A stretch of 64,000 nucleotides of DNA. It comes from Hydrangea macrophylla. Taxonomy: Eukaryota; Streptophyta; Magnoliopsida; Cornales; Hydrangeaceae. The stretch covers positions 30,854,218 to 30,918,217 of the forward strand of contig CM066982.1 of the NCBI GenBank assembly GCA_033977485.1, written 5' to 3'. The stretch's first letter is position 1. Each line of letters starts with the position of its first letter. Position numbers and translations under genes: made by a program. Shown one piece after another: positions 12,063-23,235 of the stretch. Below the pieces are notes generated by a model. It was not told the DNA's origin, ran no database searches, and saw only the letters and a program-made list of their open reading frames with translations.

Positions 12063-12662
12063 TGATGATGGTGATCATACTGTCTAGCAAGTTTTCATAC
12101 TCCTACGTCATAGGACCAACAAACAAAGTTTGTAGTGCATATCTTTGTAAGCATAGAGCATACATCCTTATCATGGTGCCTAGGTAGGTCAACTCAATGT
12201 TATCACATATAAGTGATTGCCTTGGGGATCATAAGAAGGAGGTTCTGTCCTATGACACATAAGCGTCTACACCGCGCAAGTAATCCCACCAGGTCATACA
12301 ACAGTTATATCACATTGTCCTATCTGAAAAGATAAATGAAGAGTCCTATGAAAGGTTCTATAGGAATCTATATGCAAAGGCTGGGTTTAGTCAAAGTGGG
12401 TCCGTTGACGAGAGTTCCAATATACCGTTAGAGAGACAGTACGGAAGTTTTACTCTTTTTGATATACCTTGGGAGGTACAGTATCAACGGTGAGTTGTGT
12501 CCTGGCACAGCAAGACCTGAACAATGTCAGCGCTGCGTTTCAAACACAGTCAGAGGGGGAAATACAGAAGTGTAATGCGGTGAATCAGACACAGTAAAAA
12601 GATGATTTTAAGGATGCTTCTTATGAGTCAAACCTCTGTATTATTTTGTCTTGAAAATAAAA

Positions 12663-12680
12663 TCCTCAGCAGAGTCGCCA
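12663..12680 (-). promoter_or_regulatory. Primer-binding site of element H
   Basis: On the minus strand TGGCGACTCTGCTGAGGA begins three bases after the LTR end at 12684. A site starting TGGCGACTC matches, from memory, the tRNA-Arg primer used by Ogre/Tat-lineage elements. Together with the polypurine tract at 5883 it fixes the element on the minus strand. Confidence 0.65.
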
Positions 12681-12683
12681 GAT

Positions 12684-13412
12684 TGTGGACACGCGGCCCC
12701 CGGGAGCCCACCCCCAGTGTTCTTTCCCGGGGTTTCGGAATTGATTTTCCTTTTTGAAATTGTTTGAAGAAAAGAAGAAAGAAGAAAGTCAGTGAAAAAA
12801 AATACAGAGTCGCCACTTGGTCTTTAAGGAGCCAAGAAACCTAATTTTGACTCACCCAAATGGATAAAAGGCACCGGCCCTTCATAACCAAAGAACTTGG
12901 CTCGAGGTTTTGGTACGAGAGAGGAAGGAGCCTTTGTCACGACTAAAACACCCTTAACTCGCCTCGTCTCTCGACGGACCTCAATTAGCATGTAAATAAT
13001 TATCTTATACTATGTTTGGTTCGACAGTTAATACTATGATAGTATATTACATCTCATAAGAATCTTGAAATGGAAGATCGAAAGATAAGATATCATTCAT
13101 AAGATCTAAGCCAAGTATCATACAATGCAAAAGTAAAAGATCACACAAACAAACTTAGAAAAATCATCAAATCATATATCAAGTAATCAAGTTTTCCTAG
13201 TCTAAAGGGGGGACATGAATTGTTCTTGAAACAAATAATCAAAGAAATAAAAAAAATATGCTTAGCAATCTAGTGTGATGCATGTTAATCTTTGAGAAAA
13301 GAAGACCTCTCAATCCCCGGGACGGATGAGAAAGGAATATTAGATCGAGGGGAGCATGAATGTGTGATCAAGTTCATTCCTTATAATCTTAGATAGAAAG
13401 TCACAAAACTCC
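12684..13412 (-). mobile_element. 5' LTR of element H, primer-proximal part
   Basis: Starts TGTGGACACGCGG on the plus strand and matches 2594-3338 directly with few differences. Homology in this orientation stops at 13412, after CACAAAACTCCA. On the minus strand this is the U5 end; the U3 side is disrupted. Confidence 0.8.
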
Positions 13413-14174
13413 ATCTATTGATTGCTATTTGCTTGCTTATTTATATGTGTTCATCTCTTCTTACCTCATTTCCTTTTCGATTATTTCTTTGCTTACTTAC
13501 ATATTCATCATCATCTAGATGACATGTTATTTGAGAAAAGTGAATCCTTATGGATAGTAGCTCTTGATCTCAAAGACATGTTTGATGGATGATGATTTTA
13601 ACTTCAATACATTCATATGTATTCTTGAAGTCATATTCTCAAACAAAACTATGTTTGTGAAAGTGACATTGGGAGTTCTTGATGATGAGTTTGATGTTGG
13701 TTTTCTAAGTGGTTGTGATCTTCTTTGAGTGCTGGAAATATACTTTCAAAATCCCTATTTCAAAACCCCTCTAAAACCCCAACATTTGGATTCCAAGAAA
13801 CAAACCTTGTTTCCTCAAAATCTTCAAAATAATGAGTTATCCAACTTTAAAATGACAATCTGAGTTCAATACTCAATGGATGATTACAAGGCCACTTGGA
13901 AAGTTTTCCTAATTCACTAGAGAACACCCATGATTTTTGGTTTGATTTAAAAACACTTGGAAGGGTTCCATTTTGACCCAAACAATCCTTCGAGACATTC
14001 TATTTTCTCTGTCACAACAGCTTTGTTTACTTTCAACTTGTTTTTCAAAAAACCTTTAGAAAGAGAGTGGTCTGAACTCATTTTTTCCTTGAACTTCAGT
14101 GTCTTAGGGAACTTTCTATATAATATGGGCCTCTAAATGTTTGTTTTTATTTTCGAAGATTTTTCTACATTTCA
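13413..14174 (+). mobile_element. Inverted LTR segment of element H
   Basis: This stretch is the reverse complement of 3757-4532 in the 3' LTR of H. For example the plus strand here reads AGGGAACTTTCTATATAATA, against a matching TATTATACAAAAAGTTCCCT on the plus strand of the other LTR. It abuts the directly oriented LTR part without spacer, so the 5' LTR has been rearranged internally or joined to a second, oppositely oriented copy. About 420 bases of LTR sequence between the two parts are missing. Confidence 0.8.
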
Positions 14175-14992
14175 TACAAATAGAACTTAACACAATAATA
14201 GAAACCAATAACAAGGTGCTATTAATTAAAATGAATTTATATCTCTAACAAAGAACTGGAATTAGACAAAACTTAAAACGCGAAAAACGTCCAGAATAAA
14301 ATTTTCAAGGAAAGACATGCATCCCCGTTCATTAATTCTAAATAGATAATTCAGAAATTAATTATTAATCTTCAGCTTTTAGATAGACGATGTTCAGCAG
14401 ATTCTGAAAATTGTTGAAAAGAGTGTGAAGACGACGTTTTTAGGAAAAGTGTAAAACATAGTTGTTCGGATCGTCGTTTTACTTTAGTTTATGCGGAATG
14501 GCCATAAACTATGAATCTAAGTATCCAAAATATTCAATTTACTAATCTGGTCCAGTTTATTATCACATTACTACGTTCCCAAAAATAGTACGTTACACAT
14601 AGAATGCTACGTTTTAAGCTAACGGGCACGACATCGAAATTTAAGATCATGAAAACTACACGACTACCAATTCCTGGAATTTCATATAACTGGAAATAAT
14701 AAAACACATTACAACCGTAAAGCTGTGAATAAAAAAAAATACATAATAATTTATCCAATTACACCTTATGTTCATCATCTCGGCCACCCATCCATGGCTC
14801 AGCCTACACATATATCCCATGTGTCTCCTAACGTAATTCTAAATCTCACTCCGGTCCCAACTCCCATGGGTTATCACTGGGATTTGAGTATACACCGAAA
14901 GGCTAGTCTTTACATTCTTGACGTCAATGAAACAATGTCTAGATACAGATGAAATAGACCAACAAGCCAGGCATAAGGCTTAAAAATGAAGA

Positions 14993-15068
14993 GACGGGTC
15001 ATCCACGTAGTCGCCGTCTAATCACACAAGGACGGGTCATCCACGAAGTCACCGCCTAAAATCATAAT
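14993..15068. repeat. 38-bp tandem duplication
   Basis: GACGGGTCATCCACG at 14993 recurs at 15031 with few changes in the following GTCACCGCCTAA. Two copies. Confidence 0.75.
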
Positions 15069-15744
15069 GAGCAGTGGTGAACTCTAAAGACTTTTCTAAC
15101 GTTCATACATCCACGTTTTTCACAAAACTCAACTTTATAAGAGATTCATATATCTCAAATCAAATTTCTATTAAAATCATATTAACAGCTACATGTTCAC
15201 ATAGATTCATAACCCATACAAAATCACACAGTCACAATTTCACAAAGCTCAACTAATACATGAGAACTCATATCTCTCTAAGTACAAGAAAATTAATTCA
15301 TATTAACGTATACGAAATCACACAAAAATATGATATAGCAAATACGCTTATTTAACCTTCATAAAACTACTACTGTAATATGCATTTTCTGCCCAAACGG
15401 TGTAGAATTGGGAAAAACACCATTAGACGAAACACGTGCAGAATCGTATTTTACATGGGTTTGGCAGGCAGAATTCCAAAATTCAATAACCACGATTTTA
15501 CATGAATTATTTTCACTTTCAGCCACCGTAATTTTATATTAATCAAAATAGTCACATATTCATAACCACAACAAGAAGATAACAAAAATCAATCTTCATT
15601 GTAAACCCTAGTTTACACATGGATTCAAATACACACATATATATAGATATATATTCAAATGTATATTTTCAAAATAAAAGTTTAACTCACCGATTTATGG
15701 CTTCAAGGTTGATGATTACGCAAAGCATAAGTTTGGAGTTCGTC

Positions 15745-15818
15745 TTTTTTTTTTTTTTTTTTTCTTATTCTCTTCTTCTTCTTCTTCTTCTTCTTCTTCT
15801 TCTCTCTCTCTCTCTCTA
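15745..15818. repeat. Pyrimidine microsatellite (T, CTT, CT)
   Basis: A run of about 17 T is followed by about nine CTT units and then about eight CT units. Open frames here are low-complexity artefacts. Confidence 0.9.
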
Positions 15819-16220
15819 CGTCTGTTCTCTTTTTTCTTTTCTTCTCTTCCTTTTTTATTTTTGTTAAATAGGAGCTAGGGTTTAATACATGTGTATATAT
15901 GTATTTCACACACAACACTTATCAATAAAACACACACAAACATGTAAATCCCGTTTTTTGTCTAAGGGCCTTACTAAAAGGCTTTATATTGGCCCGAAAA
16001 TGCATTCTAAAGTGACAAATGAATAGTCCAATGGGTACCCATCACCCCGGACACTAAATTTCTATGTTAAGCAGACTACTTCACATACTAACGACCCATA
16101 CACGCTACTTCAACATTTTTATTAGGTGTCACTAAGATACATGTACATAGTTAATGTCTAATACCTGAAAATAATAATTTAAAAATTAATAAAAGCACTT
16201 AGAAAATTAGGGTTGTTACA

Positions 16221-16262
16221 TTCTACCCTCCTTAAGAAAACCTTCGTCCCGAAATTTGTAGC
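16221..16262 (-). promoter_or_regulatory. Polypurine tract and GACGAA box
   Basis: On the minus strand: TTTCGGGACGAAGG, then AAGGAGGGTAGAA, then the LTR start at 16220. Expected 3' end of the internal region of a chromovirus-like element. Confidence 0.5.
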
Positions 16263-17270
16263 GACGTACAATTAATTATTCATAAATATTGTTAAACACA
16301 CAACTAATCGAAAACACAGATTCACATTTAACTCTCAACAATACAAGGCCTAGTACGTTGAGTGAATAATCCAAACAAGGAAACCCTCATGTATTTACAT
16401 TTAGCCTCATATAGTCAATTGTTAAATCTTAGCAGTTAATTAAGACAGAGATAATAATGCAATATATAAGAATAAAATTATGAATGAAACCATTTACCCC
16501 CACTCTAATACTCCTTGGAATACTCAATACTCGCTGATCAACCATTGTATCCGAGAATGCTCATTCTTTCAAAACTCCTTACTAATAATAAGATTGAGAA
16601 GATGATACTGCCATTGAAGATAAATCCATAACCATCCGGATCATAATATGTCATAGAGATGAGAAAATCGTCGATAATTACTCCAGAGAAATCATACAGA
16701 ATAGAGTTCCCATATATAAGAATAGCAGCAGAATAATCATAAGAAATCTAGAATACCCATTGATGATATCCGCATCAGAAGATAAGAAATCCATAATACC
16801 AATAGTAAAAGATTTCGCATCAGAAAAATAGTAGATAATGAATAGAGATAAGAAAACCAGTTGATCATATAAGAAGTCCAGATATCCAATCTCTGTCTCC
16901 AACTCTCAAATAAGATTTTCACAATCCTTATCATAGACAGTCATCCACATTGCTACTACATGAACCAAAATAACACTCCCCTTGATAAAGCCCCCAACGT
17001 TACAATCAAATATGCATGCACTAACGTGCAAATTTAAACAATATCATGTATGCTCCTATTAAGTCATCCCGAAAATGACATGCATTTAAGACTAACACGT
17101 TACAAAGCACATTGTAGAACAAAACACATAGTATCATGAAACACATAGCAACACAAAGCAATAGCATCACGTAATAACACATAGTCCCTCTCCCAAAAAA
17201 TCTACAAACCGAAGGCTCGGACCAACCCATAAACCACATTCCGAGAATCACTTAGACTCGCTAAGCTAAC
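16263..17270. other. AT-rich internal remnant, no gene seen
   Basis: About 1 kb between the polypurine tract and the primer site at 17276. Frames are short and show no retroviral motif. It could be the shortened interior of a non-autonomous element; I cannot show that the two flanking LTRs belong together. Confidence 0.4.
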
Positions 17271-17275
17271 CATAA

Positions 17276-17287
17276 GCTCTAATACCA
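17276..17287 (-). promoter_or_regulatory. tRNA-Met type primer-binding site
   Basis: On the minus strand TGGTATTAGAGC lies three bases inside the LTR end at 17291. The usual plant site is TGGTATCAGAGC, complementary to initiator tRNA-Met; one base differs. Confidence 0.65.
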
Positions 17288-17290
17288 AAC

Positions 17291-17498
17291 TGTCACGACC
17301 TAAGTCTCCCCCAGTAATACATTGTCCGCTCTGGGCCTAACCCGTATATATTTTTCCTGGCACAGGCCCACAAGCCTGCCCAAAATGCGTCTTACTAGAT
17401 TCCACTATGGCCCTCCATATATAGCATAGTACCCTTCCTTCCCCAAGCGATGTGGGATGAACTCCCCCTACAACACTCAACACCAGGGTCGTTACATA
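17291..17498 (-). mobile_element. Short 208-bp LTR (5' LTR, minus strand)
   Basis: Runs from TGTCACGACC to GGTCGTTACA on the plus strand, giving 10-base terminal inverted repeats with one mismatch. The primer site adjoins it on the minus strand, so this is the 5' LTR. A length near 200 bases is in the TRIM/SMART range or that of a short-LTR Ty3 element. No matching 3' LTR is visible in the window. Confidence 0.65.
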
Positions 17499-17662
17499 AC
17501 TATCATAGAAGCATTTTTGGCATACACACAGAAGCATAACATTATGCCTTTTTTGGGAAGCCTTTCTAATATCCCAATTTCCAAGTAATGTATAGATGAT
17601 GATCCACTATCTATGGTGCTCATCAGATCCATGCGATATAAATAATACTAAAGTATTATAGA

Positions 17663-18297
17663 CAAGGGCGGAGTCAGGATATTTCTTTTTTAAGGGGGGT
17701 TGACGTAGTTATGCAGCCCCGAATTTTTTTTTGGGGTTTATATATATATATTTCAAAATGAGATAAGAAAAGATAATGAGATACATTTATAAAGAGAGAT
17801 AAATACAAACTATTTGAATCAACAATGTATAGTGTCAAATTGGGTTTAGAACACTTAATTGGGTCGGGCTGAAATCAGAATAGACGTAAAAAGGTTTGGT
17901 GTCAAATTTTAGGGTGGTGTTCTTGGGCTAGAATATTACATGGACTATTATATATGGTGTCAAATATTAGGCGAGTTTGACTATAATTTGAATTTAGAAC
18001 ACTAATTGGGTTTCAGTGAATTAAGAATGGCCATAGTACGATTTAATATCAAATATACAGTGAGTTTGGGCTAAAATAGCACATAGACAATTATTATTAG
18101 GTGCATTTGGACTAAAACATCATAGGTACAAAAAACATTTCTCAAACTTTGGGGGTGGGGGGTTAGGTTTGGATTACATTTGGAATAAAATATCACATAT
18201 ACTTTTGTTTTTCCCCTTTTTCCCTCAGATTTGGTGGGGGGGGGGGGGGGGGGGGGGGGCTATAGCCCACCCCAGTCCTCTCCAAGCTCCGCTCTTG
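17663..18297. mobile_element. MITE with CAAGGGCGGAG termini
   Basis: Ends are CAAGGGCGGAG and CTCCGCTCTTG, inverted with one mismatch. Flanking 8-mers ATTATAGA and ATCACGGA agree at five of eight places, a possible decayed hAT-type duplication. The interior is AT-rich with recurring TGGTGTCAAAT phrases and a run of 24 G at 18236-18259. No coding capacity. The GGGCGGAG terminus is common in plant MITEs (from memory). Confidence 0.65.
18236..18259 (+). repeat. Run of 24 G residues
   Basis: An uninterrupted G24 tract near the right end of the MITE. Length may be unreliable in assembly. Confidence 0.85.
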
Positions 18298-18336
18298 ATC
18301 ACGGAACATATAAAATGTATCATGTATGTATAAATA

Positions 18337-18755
18337 TATAGGCTAAATTCCACTTTAGTACCCTGTAGTTTGTACAAAGTTTTACTTTGGGCTCTCTAGT
18401 TTTAATTGCAACAATTTGGTCCCTCTAGTTTTGAATTAGTTTCAATGTAAGACCTGCCTCAAACTCGTTAGTGTAACTTGCATGATGGCACACTCATGTG
18501 CCTTGAAAGTTCTAGAGCCCAAAGTGAAACTTCTCCGAAACTCTAGGGTCCAAAGTGAAAGTTCGCCTAAAACTTCACCCAAACTATATGGTACCAAAAT
18601 GTGAGTTTTTTGTCAACTTGCACTAACAGAGTTAGAGGCAGGGCCTAAATTGAAACAAATTCAAAACTACAAAGACCAAAGTGTTACCATTGAAACTAGA
18701 GGGCCCAAAGTGAAACTTCGCCCAAACTACTGGGTACTAAAATATAATTTATCTA
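18337..18755. mobile_element. Foldback MITE (TTTAGTACCC termini)
   Basis: The left end, with CACTTTAGTACCCTGTAGTT, is the inverted complement of the right end around 18715-18755, with AACTACTGGGTACTAAAATA. Inner parts also pair: CACTTTGGGCTCTCTAG with CTAGAGGGCCCAAAGTG. The whole 0.4 kb folds into a long imperfect hairpin. No reading frame. Confidence 0.65.
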
Positions 18756-19689
18756 AATATATATGCTATATCTATTAGGTAGGGCATGCAATCCAGTTAT
18801 GTGTTTTGGATAAAGCTGACATTAGTTATGAAATAAGGGATAAAAGTGTAATTGTGTGAATAAAGCTCAAGACTTCTAGGGAAGTGCAAAGTCGGGATTT
18901 TTGACTTCTCCAAAAGTCCATTCTAGAGATGAACTTCTTTTGTAGAAGTCCATTCTCAAACCTCACCAAACACATTCCATTTTTGTGAATGGACTTCTTA
19001 ACCAGAAACCCATTCCCAATGGTTTCCAAATACACTCGCTATGTTATACGTAATATTTTGTTCTAATGGTATTTCAGCCCACTCTAAATGTTTGGTCCAA
19101 ACACCCTCGTTATGTTATACGTAATAGCACACTCTAAATGCTTGGCTCCACACATGCTCTTCACACTTCTTAATTTAGTTCAACACAACTTTTGAAAGAA
19201 AAAAAGATATCAGTAATACATTGGCCCAATTTTTATATAATCCATTCTCAATATTTGGCCCAACACTTCTTCTTCCATATTATTTGATTCAATATATTTT
19301 TTCTCTCACTTCCTAGCACTATTTTGAAAACCAGGCAGTTCGTTGAACTAGTTGAAGAAACCAATTTGGTCTGGATTTTAAAACACTACTTCTTAGTTTA
19401 GTCCATCGAAATTATTTTACCATTAGCCTGAACTCTATATACAACTACTGAACAACTTTTGTTAATGCTAAAAATGGTAATATGCATATAGGAGCGAAGC
19501 TTCAAAAGGACCTAAGATGAGGATTACGAGCATAGACATCTCAATTTCAGAACAACGAGAGTGTCTCACATAGCAAAACTAAAATCTCTAATACAAAAAT
19601 TCAAAACATGTATAGATAGACCAAAACTAAATAAAATTAGAAGCGCTACCCTGCCACTATCTTTATTTTTAGTCCACCCCAATCCAAAA
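18756..19689. other. No gene seen; small local duplication
   Basis: AT-rich sequence with short frames only. The phrase TATGTTATACGTAATA occurs twice (near 19039 and 19100), followed both times by CACTCTAAATG. Nothing else stands out. Confidence 0.4.
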
Positions 19690-19856
19690 TCTTTAGTCCG
19701 CCCTTGGTGGTGTAGTACACTTTTACTTGAGCTGTGTTTGTTATGTGTGATGTCTTGTTGTATCTTTGGTGCTGGGATGCTCCTTGATGAATTTTGCAGT
19801 ATCCTTATCCCTTTATTAATGAATTCCTTTTTGATTGTTGAGGAAAAAAAAAAAAA
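19690..19856 (+). mobile_element. Possible LINE 3' tail
   Basis: Sequence with TTTGGTGCTGGGATGCTCC, then TTAATGAATTCCTTTTTG, and an A12-13 tract at 19844-19856. This layout resembles the 3' untranslated end of plant L1-type LINEs (from memory). There is no reverse transcriptase upstream and no target duplication that I can see, so this is a weak call. Confidence 0.3.
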
Positions 19857-20517
19857 CCTCTTATCGTATCATTGCGAGAAAAAGCCAACAACCCAAAATT
19901 ACACTTTGTGTATGGGTGTTTTTGGCATTATGTATTGTAATCAAAGCATTCTTAATGTTCACAATTTTAAAGGTGCCAATATATGTATTTGTGTTGTGTT
20001 TACAACTGACATTGGCTATTTTTCATATGACCTTTTTTTATTATTTTTTTAATCTATTTTGTTTGGTAGATTTACACTCAGCATTGGTACTTAATTTTGT
20101 AGTACTGTAGGAACTTATATATCCTTGTTGATCGAGATAGAGTGGTGTCAAAGAGTTGGTATATGTGTTGAAAAAAAATCGGTGAAATATGGATCCGATG
20201 GCTGTTTCATATGTTGTCTTTTTTTTTTGTTGCTAAGAATTTCATAATTTGTGTTGAGGAAACTAATTGCAGTGAATTGCAAATGAGGCATGATCGGGCT
20301 GCCATGTATATTGCACTAAAGGAGGATATGACTAGGATTCTAGGAATGTTATGTTAGACCACTAAGGTTAATTATAGTGTTATTAATGGGTAGTATACGT
20401 GTATTCCGTTTCTCATTCATCTCTTCAGTTTTTCTACTTTGATCTGATTGTTTTGATTTTCTTCCGTGAGTATTAAATGCTAACTATTTGAAGATTTTGG
20501 AGGTTGTTAATTGTTAT
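19857..20517. other. No gene seen
   Basis: AT-rich sequence. A 163-residue frame that overlaps the A tract has no recognisable motif and low complexity. I find no support for a gene. Confidence 0.4.
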
Positions 20518-20535
20518 TAATGATGACTGTTTTCT
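20518..20535. repeat. SINE target-site duplication, left copy
   Basis: TAATGATGACTGTTTTCT, identical to 20857-20874. The last T residues merge into the A-tail complement. Confidence 0.9.
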
Positions 20536-20856
20536 TTTTTTTTTTTGTTGAACAAAAGGGGTTAGCAGTAGTGGCAACATTGCCAACCCCGCTACACAAT
20601 GTTCGGACTTTCATGGTCAGAGGTGAGCATATCAGACCAAGGTAACCAACCAGCGCAAGCACTGGCCCCGTCAGCGTAGCACCACCGAGGGCCTAGTATA
20701 GTTCACAGAAGCCGGCTGTGGGCCAAGCCCAGGCCCAAAGAGCCACCACAAGCAAATGCCAAGGCAGATGCACAAGTGGGGATTCGAACCCGGGACCTGG
20801 GGTAGCCAAACCGCATGGGAGTGAGCTTGGAACCACTAGACCACCACCCCCGGTGG
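20536..20856 (-). mobile_element. tRNA-derived SINE, full length, with 18-bp target duplication
   Basis: On the minus strand the element starts near 20856 with CCACCGGGGGTGGTGGTCTA. It carries an A box (TGGTCTAGTGG), then a B box (GGTTCGAATCC at about 20783-20793), the internal RNA polymerase III promoter. A ~320-base body follows, ending in an A-rich tail (T-rich at 20535-20546 on the plus strand). Both sides carry TAATGATGACTGTTTTCT (20518-20535 and 20857-20874), a perfect 18-base target-site duplication. This makes a precise, fairly recent LINE-mediated insertion. The tRNA-like head is not a functional tRNA gene: it lacks an aminoacyl stem and continues into an unrelated body. Confidence 0.9.
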
Positions 20857-20874
20857 TAATGATGACTGTTTTCT
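20857..20874. repeat. SINE target-site duplication, right copy
   Basis: TAATGATGACTGTTTTCT, identical to 20518-20535. Confidence 0.9.
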
Positions 20875-21042
20875 AGTTGTGGAGTTTATTATCCCTTTTT
20901 TCAGTAATAACTGTTCTCTAATATCACTTATAAAAATTGAATTTCTAATCTTTCTTTTATGTAAATTATTTTGAGGGTGCCCTCTTCCCAATCTATGTGA
21001 CACTTTTTAGGTTTTACTGTCTTGTTGCAACTATATATGCTA

Positions 21043-21312
21043 CTCCTTCTGTCCCATTTTAAGAGTCTTTGATGCCACTTTTTAATGTCCCATTTAAAAG
21101 TCCTCCTTGAAAAGTGAAAGCAGTTTAATACAGAATTTCCAAGTTTGTCCTTTATTGCATACAACTTTTCCATCTCTTTCATTGATTTGACACTAGAATT
21201 TTGAATTTCAAAAGGGGCAATATTGGAAAGTTAGAAAATCTCACAAAAATCAAGATGTCCCCTTAATAAGTTGGAATTCCCAAAAGAGACTCTTAAAATG
21301 GGACGGAGGGAG
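21043..21312. mobile_element. Stowaway MITE
   Basis: Terminal inverted repeats CTCCTTCTGTCCCATTTTAA and TTAAAATGGGACGGAGGGAG, flanked by TA on each side (21041-21042, 21313-21314). CTCCCTCCGTCCC termini and a TA target duplication define plant Stowaway elements of the Tc1/mariner group. 270 bases, no coding capacity. Confidence 0.9.
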
Positions 21313-21487
21313 TAGTAAAGTTAAGGATGGAGTTGGGGATGGCTTGGCCAAAGTATATAGACCAAAGCGTGGGTTCAACATGGTATATATTTGAAATTGC
21401 AGTCTAATGCAAAAATGAGTTTTAAATCCAAGAAAAACGGATGACATCCAATAGTTTTTCATCAGAAGCATGATATATATATATACA

Positions 21488-21859
21488 CCTCAAGTTATAA
21501 AATGCACACCTTGTGACAACTTAGCCCTTAGATTATATGGTTGCTAGATCCTAAGATGGAGATATTATTCAGCGAGCCCATCACACTGCATCGTCATATT
21601 GATGTGGTGTGATCACTCAATTTGAACCATACACATACCCCTACCTTCAGGGTGATCATGATAAATTGTTGGCTGTTTATTAATTTGAATATTGCCAACC
21701 ACTTGGTATGATCTCCCTGGAAGGAGGGGGCATGTGTATGGTTAAGATTGAGTGGTCACACCATGTTAGCATGATGACGTGGTGTAATGGGCTTAGTAGA
21801 TGGTTGCTTATTTGTAATCCAAGGGCTAAGTCATAAGGTATGCTTTTTATAACTTGAGG
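21488..21859. mobile_element. MITE with long terminal inverted repeats
   Basis: The left end CCTCAAGTTATAAAATGCAC pairs with the right end GTATGCTTTTTATAACTTGAGG. The pairing continues inwards, e.g. ACTTAGCCCTTAG with CCAAGGGCTAAGT, and the central TGGTGTGATCACTCAAT with ATTGAGTGGTCACACCA. The whole 0.37 kb is an imperfect palindrome. No gene. Confidence 0.75.
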
Positions 21860-23235
21860 GAGTCCTCTATACTCATATAGGGATATGTTGTAATGCCCCG
21901 AGAACCATGCCACGATGGCTAGGTCAACGAGTCAAACATAAAGAAGAAAAGCAAAGAGTGATCCTACGTGGGCCAATCATAGGACGTAGAAGCATAGGAG
22001 AATTCTACGTGGATTCCAAAGAAAGTCAATAAGTCAAGGATTGGCCCACGAGGACCATACTGGTAAAATATGGCCAACCAACATAGTTTTGGTTTTCAAA
22101 AGAGTTTATAAGGTAGTAATGTGAAGCTTCATTAATAAAAAAAAAACAAAGGTTTGAGTTTTTTTGGTTTTAAAGAGAACTGTGTAGGAATTTCGTTAAT
22201 TTCATTAATAACAAAAAGTCAAAACAACCTTTCGAAAACATTTTCTAAGTCAAAACCTCAAAATATAGTCATTTGGAAAATACATTCAACAAGGAATCAA
22301 ATGATAGTTACAAGTTCAAGTTAACTTTACTGAAAATGAATAAGTCACTAAAGCAAGGGCTAAACACACCCGATAACATCTACTATGAATTAAATGTAAA
22401 TTCTTGCAATTCAAATCTACAAATAGGATAACGAATTATAACTAGTGCAATGCTCCTACCATGAGCTGTGTCAAAGAAATGTTTTCTTTTAAAACATAAG
22501 ACTTCCTTGTAAGGAAACTTCAAACGGGATACCACGCGTTGAATACTTTTGAGCCTTACCCTAATCAACATTCCTGAAACGTGGGTTTTATAGATTCATT
22601 AAGTATGACGGCTTGTAGAAAATATTGTAAAAAGGCACTATCATCTTTAAAGCCATGCAATGCTCTGGGGTGCAACGAAGTCCCCACCAAGGCTATGTAA
22701 TTAGTCGAATGGACATCAATGCAATGTTCCCAATTTATAACCCAAGAACCACTCAGTCTCACTACTGGATGGTGAGCCACTCATATGTGAATGTAGCATA
22801 CCAATCTTCGATAGCCAGTGAATATGATTGACATTTTTGAATGTTTTAAGGCACAAACAATCATTTCTCACTTTACACCTACCTCCAGAATTTCTAGCAA
22901 ATCAGGGGGATTCAACAACAATATTCCCCCGATTGTAGGGATTTTAACAATATCATCAATATCCTAAGCCAATGTATGCTTGCCGACTTGGCGACCACAT
23001 TGTGAAATTATCTATGACCATGCAATGTCGAATGTAAAGTCTAATTTACCAATGGTATAAAGTGACATGGTAGTTCATGAAGCATTCAAGAACTAAGATA
23101 ACATAGTAATCATAGATTACCTAGTCTCAAGTTAAACAAATAAGAGATTAATTACAACTTAACATCTTGGAGGTAAGAACACCAATTAAGACTTAGGTTT
23201 AGACATGGATTTTTATGTAGGCACATAAAAGCTAT
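21860..23235. other. Possible Ty3 LTR remnant at 21892; otherwise no gene
   Basis: TGTAATGCCCCGAG at 21892 has the look of a chromovirus-type LTR start. The following sequence lacks an identifiable end or coding partner. Short frames at 22383-22780 show no known motif. I would not annotate a gene here. Confidence 0.3.

Larger units (their letters stand above)
14175..16220 (-). mobile_element. LTR of a Ty3 chromovirus-like element
   Basis: On the minus strand the LTR starts TGTAACAACCC at 16220, immediately after a purine-rich AAGGAGGGTAGAA. The sequence before that carries TTTCGGGACGAAGG. A GACGAA box and polypurine tract before TGTAAC are typical, from memory, of Tekay/Del-type elements at the start of the 3' LTR. 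The far end near 14175 is set only by the end of the H homology and is approximate. Inside are a 38-bp duplication and a CTT/CT microsatellite. No gene. Confidence 0.55.

Noticed and set aside
11244..12065. Open frames of 163 (minus) and 101 (plus) residues
   Set aside because: Both come from the same G-rich repeat, open on both strands; no family resemblance.
15619..15918. Hydrophobic plus-strand and Lys/Arg-rich minus-strand frames
   Set aside because: Translation of a T/CTT/CT microsatellite.
19561..20110. Two plus-strand frames of 163 and 91 residues as a host gene
   Set aside because: They overlap an A-rich tract and a possible LINE tail; no conserved motif, and low-complexity composition.
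20780..20856. tRNA gene on the minus strand
   Set aside because: A and B boxes are present, but there is no closed acceptor stem or CCA-side pairing; it is the head of a SINE with target duplication.
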